A DNA stretch of 9,585 bases from Synechococcales cyanobacterium 340R_concoct_173_sub. GTDB taxonomy: Bacteria > Cyanobacteriota > Cyanobacteriia > Leptolyngbyales > Leptolyngbyaceae. Below are positions 6,860 through 9,585 of this stretch, in pieces. The position numbers and the translations under genes are program-made. Where the stretch lies: assembly GCA_025354065.1 (NCBI GenBank), contig JANXNM010000603.1, positions 1 to 9,585 of the forward strand, in the 5' to 3' direction. The notes under the pieces were generated by a model, which did not search any database, was not told the origin of the DNA, and saw nothing but the letters and a program-made list of their open reading frames with translations. The first letter of the stretch is position 1. Each line of letters begins with the position of its first letter.

Positions 6860-8062
6860 ATGATGACGACGATCGACTATTGGTTGATGGCAAGTTTAGG
6901 GTTTTTGGGTAGCTTTGGACATTGTTTAGGGATGTGTGGGCCGCTCAGTACGGCCTTGCTCCTCAGCGATTCGGCGAGCCAAAATAAATCTGTTTTTTTG
7001 AAATTTTTGCCCGTAATTTTGCTCAACATCGGGCGCTTGATTAGCTATTCCTTAGTTGGCGCATTCATGGGCGGGGTTGGGTCTGTGATGATTGCAGGTG
7101 GCGCTTGGGTGGGATTAGGCAGTCCACTTCGACAAGCTTTTGCTGTTGTCACGGGGCTGATGTTGGTGGGATTTGGATTCGCAGCTCTTGGCGATCGGGG
7201 CTTGCCGCAGCATCCATTCGCGGTCCGATTGCACAATGGTCTTAATCGCTGGATGGGCCGCTGGGTAATGGCTTCACCGGGAGTTCTCGGATTGCTGTGG
7301 GGACTAATGCCCTGCGGGTTTCTGTACGTTGCACAACTCAAAGCCGCCGAAACGTTAACTCCGCTGTCCGGAGCGTTGACGATGTTGGCCTTTGGACTTG
7401 GAACCTTGCCCATGATGTTGAGTGTGGGCGGGCTGGTGTCCCACTGGAGCCACGATCGCAGCCGTCAGTTATTTAAATTGGGCGGAGTTGTCACTGCGAT
7501 CATCGGGGTTCTAACGATTTTTCGTACTAGTGAAATGGTCGATTTGACGGGTCATGGGGCGATCGGCTGCTTGATATTGGCTTTATCAGCACGTCCTTTA
7601 GCAAAAGTCTGGCCTAAGTTGTTTACATACCGTCGAGCTATGGGCGTTAGTGCGGGAATCTTGGCGATCGCCCACATGGCCCACATGCTGTCCCACAACC
7701 TCAATTGGAATCTTGGTGCTGTCAGTTTTTTACCACCCCAGCAGCAATGGGGCTATGTCGCGGGTTTGGGTGCGCTCTTGCTCTTATTGCCGCCGCTGTT
7801 CACTAGTTTCGATCGGTGGGTTAAAATTCTGGGGAGCGGGTGGCGAAAACTTCATTTGCTCAGTCTTCCAGGATTGGCCTTAGCCTTGGGGCATACGGTA
7901 ATTATTGGATCTAATTATTTAGGAAATCCAGAACTTACGTCTCGCCAATGGAATCACACGTTATTATTACTCTTGACAGTTGTTGGTTTAATTGCAATTC
8001 GATCGGAATGGGTCTGGCAATGTCTGGGCCAAGGTGCGCACTATACTAAAGTGAAAAACTAG
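6860..8062 (+). CDS. Polytopic membrane protein: CcdA/DsbD_2-like half fused to ferric-reductase-like heme half
   Basis: This 400-residue, very hydrophobic protein appears to have two halves. Residues 1 to about 215 resemble the DsbD_2 (CcdA/UreH/TauE-SafE-like) family, with GHCLGMCGP at 20-28 (Cys22, Cys26) and LMPCGFLY around Cys152. In CcdA/DsbD such cysteines relay reducing power across the membrane. Residues 228 to about 385 fit the ferric-reductase-like or MsrQ pattern: TGHGAIGCLILALSARPL, RRAMG at 258-262, His272 in the next helix, and W-x-x-LH with His332 and His345 thirteen apart, like the heme ligands of MsrQ. No flavin or NAD(P)H domain is attached, so a partner must supply electrons. 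No MsrP-like gene is in view. A terminator-like hairpin separates it from the cyclase upstream. Automatic annotation may call it a sulfite exporter, which the Cys motifs do not support. The function is unproven. Confidence 0.8.
   Translation: MMTTIDYWLMASLGFLGSFGHCLGMCGPLSTALLLSDSASQNKSVFLKFLPVILLNIGRLISYSLVGAFMGGVGSVMIAGGAWVGLGSPLRQAFAVVTGLMLVGFGFAALGDRGLPQHPFAVRLHNGLNRWMGRWVMASPGVLGLLWGLMPCGFLYVAQLKAAETLTPLSGALTMLAFGLGTLPMMLSVGGLVSHWSHDRSRQLFKLGGVVTAIIGVLTIFRTSEMVDLTGHGAIGCLILALSARPLAKVWPKLFTYRRAMGVSAGILAIAHMAHMLSHNLNWNLGAVSFLPPQQQWGYVAGLGALLLLLPPLFTSFDRWVKILGSGWRKLHLLSLPGLALALGHTVIIGSNYLGNPELTSRQWNHTLLLLLTVVGLIAIRSEWVWQCLGQGAHYTKVKN
7664..7671. repeat. HIP1 octamer
   Basis: An exact GCGATCGC lies in the ferric-reductase-like half of the membrane protein gene, just before the His272 codon. 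Confidence 0.85.
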
Positions 8063-8095
8063 GGTGAAAACTGGTAAAACTCAGTCCGATCGTCC

Positions 8096-8170
8096 GATGT
8101 CTTGATACTGATGTTATGGCAAGTGGTTGACATCAATCGATCGAGTTTTTGATAGAGAATTCAGTACAAT
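8096..8170 (+). promoter_or_regulatory. Possible promoter and inverted repeat upstream of the 8201 gene
   Basis: A perfect -35-like TTGACA lies at 8127-8132. The best -10 at 16-17 bases (TTGATA or TGATAG near 8149-8155) is poor. A better hexamer, TACAAT at 8165-8170, has no matched -35. The TTGACA overlaps one arm of a nested inverted repeat: GATGTC (8096-8101) with GACATC (8129-8134), and CTTG (8101-8104) with CAAG (8120-8123). The rest of the 138-base gap shows no gene. Confidence 0.28.
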
Positions 8171-8200
8171 CTTAGTTGGGGCATTAAGTCATTAGCGGGC

Positions 8201-8827
8201 ATGATTATTCAAACACAGCGCTATGCCGCACGATCGCGGACCACGTTTGACGTGCCAACGCAAACCGAAGAATCTCTTAGTGTGCAAAATCAAGATTTAG
8301 GGTTGTCTGCGCCAGCCTTTGCTCACAACGTCAAAACCTCCGGCAACGTCGCCGCCCTCTTCCATCTTGAACCCAATCACAACCCAAAAGCTGGAGATCC
8401 GTCGAAAATTTGGTTTGCCCTAACTAAACAAGGCGGAGAAGCGATCGCTCTCGATCAATGTAACTGCAAAATTACTATATACAGTAACCAGCAAGTCCTC
8501 TTTCAGCCTCCCCTTAGTCCTCTTAATGCTGAGCGCTACAAAGCCTTGCCCAGTGCTGTGGTGATGTTCCCAAAGGCTGGGATTTACCAAGTCGAAATTA
8601 CAGGTACGCCCAAACAAGATGGCGATTTTGAGAGTTTCAAATTCAACTATGATGTCACCGTCCAACCGGGAAATGCTCTTCCACCTAATGCTTCAGAAAG
8701 CCCCATTAGTGCCCTTCTCAATCCAGATACCGTGATTGATTTACCAGGAATATTAGTATGGATGCCACTGGTTGCGATCGTTTTCTTTGGGCTTTGGTTT
8801 GTCAAGCGTCGTAAGCGATCGAAGTAA
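8201..8827 (+). CDS. Membrane-anchored beta-rich protein, possible metal-binding (YtkA/CopC-like); atypical N-terminus
   Basis: I do not recognise a named gene. The 208-residue product has a polar N-terminus (1-35), then SAPAFA/HNVKTSG, which looks like a signal-peptidase junction leaving His42 first. A soluble stretch (42 to about 165) has H55, H60 and a Cys-x-Cys pair (C87, C89), ending in GIYQVEITG and YDVTV strands typical of small beta-sandwiches. One helix follows at about 183-201, with the basic tail KRRKRSK. This suggests a lumen- or periplasm-facing domain on a C-terminal anchor, possibly YtkA-like. Oddly, no hydrophobic core precedes the junction, and the ATG at 8201 has no clear ribosome binding site. 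The frame is open only back to the TAG at 8153-8155, with no usual start. It follows the CcdA/ferric-reductase-like gene by 138 bases. Confidence 0.72.
   Translation: MIIQTQRYAARSRTTFDVPTQTEESLSVQNQDLGLSAPAFAHNVKTSGNVAALFHLEPNHNPKAGDPSKIWFALTKQGGEAIALDQCNCKITIYSNQQVLFQPPLSPLNAERYKALPSAVVMFPKAGIYQVEITGTPKQDGDFESFKFNYDVTVQPGNALPPNASESPISALLNPDTVIDLPGILVWMPLVAIVFFGLWFVKRRKRSK
8441..8448. repeat. HIP1 octamer
   Basis: An exact GCGATCGC lies within the membrane-anchored protein gene, shortly before the Cys-x-Cys codons. Confidence 0.85.
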
Positions 8828-8834
8828 TGCACTT

Positions 8835-8853
8835 CTTAATGGCAGCCGTTAAG
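8835..8853. other. Short inverted repeat between the 8201 gene and sdhA
   Basis: CTTAATG (8835-8841) pairs with CGTTAAG (8847-8853), seven pairs with one wobble, across GCAGC. The palindrome GGTTAACC (8853-8860) adjoins it. No T-run follows, so termination is doubtful. The element may act in the sdhA leader or be chance. Confidence 0.3.
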
Positions 8854-8910
8854 GTTAACCGAGAAATTTTACGCACGTCAGTTTTCAATAAATTTAGGGT
8901 TTGAAGAATT

Positions 8911-9585
8911 ATGATTGATCACGATGTGCTAATTATTGGCGGTGGCTTAGCTGGAACCCGTGCTGCTGTTGAAGTTGCACGCACTAATCCGGGACTCAGC
9001 ATCGGATTAATTGCTAAAACCTATCCAATCCGATCGCATTCCGTCGCGGCCCAAGGCGGAATGGCAGCCACCCTAAAAAACGCCGATCCATCCGATTCCT
9101 GGGAAGCCCACGCGTTTGATACCGTAAAAGGCGGCGACTACCTAGCCGACCAAGATGCTGTCGCTATTCTGACCCAAGAAGCGCCCGATGTGGTCATCGA
9201 CCTCGAACACATGGGCGTACTGTTCTCTCGCCGCGAAGATGGCCGCATTGCCCAACGCGCCTTTGGTGGTCACTCCCACAACCGTACCTGCTACGCCGCC
9301 GACAAAACAGGCCACGCCATCTTGCATGAGTTGGTGAATAATCTCCAGCGATATAATGTTACGCTCTACGACGAGTGGTATGTGATGGAATTGATTTTTG
9401 AAGACAACCAGGCCAAAGGTGTAGTCGCGTATCGAATCTTAGATGGTGCGATCGAAGTTTTCCGAGCTAAAGCCGTTATGTTTGCCACGGGCGGCTATGG
9501 ACGAGTTTATAACACCACATCCAATGATTATGCCTCATGCGGGGATGGTCTGGCGATGACCGTGGCCGCAGGTTTACCCGTCGAA
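8911..9585 (+). CDS. sdhA: Succinate dehydrogenase/fumarate reductase flavoprotein subunit (partial, N-terminal 225 codons)
   Basis: This subunit oxidises succinate to fumarate and passes electrons through SdhB into the quinone pool. In cyanobacteria it feeds plastoquinone at the thylakoid membrane. The N-terminus DHDVLIIGGGLAGTRAAVEVA is the FAD-binding Rossmann fold (GxGxxG-type, residues 10-15). RSHSVAAQGGMAA carries His43, the expected site of covalent FAD attachment. AFGGHSHNRTCYAADKTGHAILHEL (split around 117-141) is the conserved substrate-domain region, and MFATGGYGRVYNTTSN is a later FAD contact. The full protein is normally about 575-600 residues, so over half lies beyond the window. 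The ATG at 8911 gives the family's usual start; GAAG four bases upstream is a weak ribosome binding site. No frameshift is seen. Confidence 0.95.
   Translation, partial: MIDHDVLIIGGGLAGTRAAVEVARTNPGLSIGLIAKTYPIRSHSVAAQGGMAATLKNADPSDSWEAHAFDTVKGGDYLADQDAVAILTQEAPDVVIDLEHMGVLFSRREDGRIAQRAFGGHSHNRTCYAADKTGHAILHELVNNLQRYNVTLYDEWYVMELIFEDNQAKGVVAYRILDGAIEVFRAKAVMFATGGYGRVYNTTSNDYASCGDGLAMTVAAGLPVE

Noticed and set aside
7045..7413. A 122-codon minus-strand open frame within the membrane protein gene
   Set aside because: Its Pro/Asn/Thr-rich product is the expected antisense shadow of a Gly/Leu-rich membrane protein.
6860..8062. A true TauE/SafE sulfite exporter
   Set aside because: The Cys motifs and the ferric-reductase-like second half do not fit a simple anion exporter. 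That label is likely only an inherited family name.
8159..8330. A frameshift hiding a normal signal peptide upstream of APAFAH
   Set aside because: I read all three forward frames. None gives a hydrophobic stretch after a start codon, so a single base error would not restore a signal peptide. A larger deletion remains possible.
1..9585. CRISPR array, insertion sequence, prophage or tRNA genes
   Set aside because: I saw no regularly spaced repeats, transposase motifs, terminal inverted repeats or tRNA cloverleaf sequences in the gaps. All gaps are under 300 bases.

Overview
The window looks like ordinary chromosome from a cyanobacterium. Three strict HIP1 octamers (GCGATCGC) are present, and the core hexamer CGATCG recurs about forty times by eye, spread through genes on both strands. 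The gene content also fits: a GH57 branching enzyme, a cyanobacterial-type glutathione synthetase, a CHASE2-PAS-GGDEF diguanylate cyclase and a succinate dehydrogenase flavoprotein. I cannot name the species. A Leptolyngbya-like filamentous lineage is only a guess. I see no transposase, tRNA, rRNA, CRISPR array or phage gene.

Layout. Bases 1-1421 hold the first ~473 residues of a GH57 1,4-alpha-glucan branching enzyme on the minus strand, running off the left edge. A 173-base divergent intergenic region separates it from the plus-strand genes. These are prfC (release factor 3, GTG start, 1595-3250), gshB (glutathione synthetase, probable GTG start at 3311, ending 4282), and, after a 278-base AT-rich gap, a membrane-bound diguanylate cyclase (4561-6810). 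A terminator-like hairpin straddles the cyclase stop codon. Next come a membrane protein fusing a CcdA/DsbD_2-like half to a ferric-reductase-like half (6860-8062), a membrane-anchored beta-rich protein with a possible metal site (8201-8827), and the first 225 codons of sdhA (from 8911), cut by the right edge.

How the genes relate. The first four serve separate housekeeping and signalling roles: glycogen branching, translation termination, thiol redox and c-di-GMP signalling. The most interesting part is 6860-8827. The 400-residue membrane protein carries the Cys motifs of the CcdA/DsbD_2 family and the three-His pattern of MsrQ-like heme membrane domains in one chain. The gene after it encodes a protein whose Ala-X-Ala/His junction would place a histidine at the mature N-terminus, as in copper-binding CopC-type proteins. 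However, no hydrophobic signal-peptide core precedes that junction in any frame. Together they may form a small envelope electron-transfer or metal-handling module. That is inference and has not been tested here.
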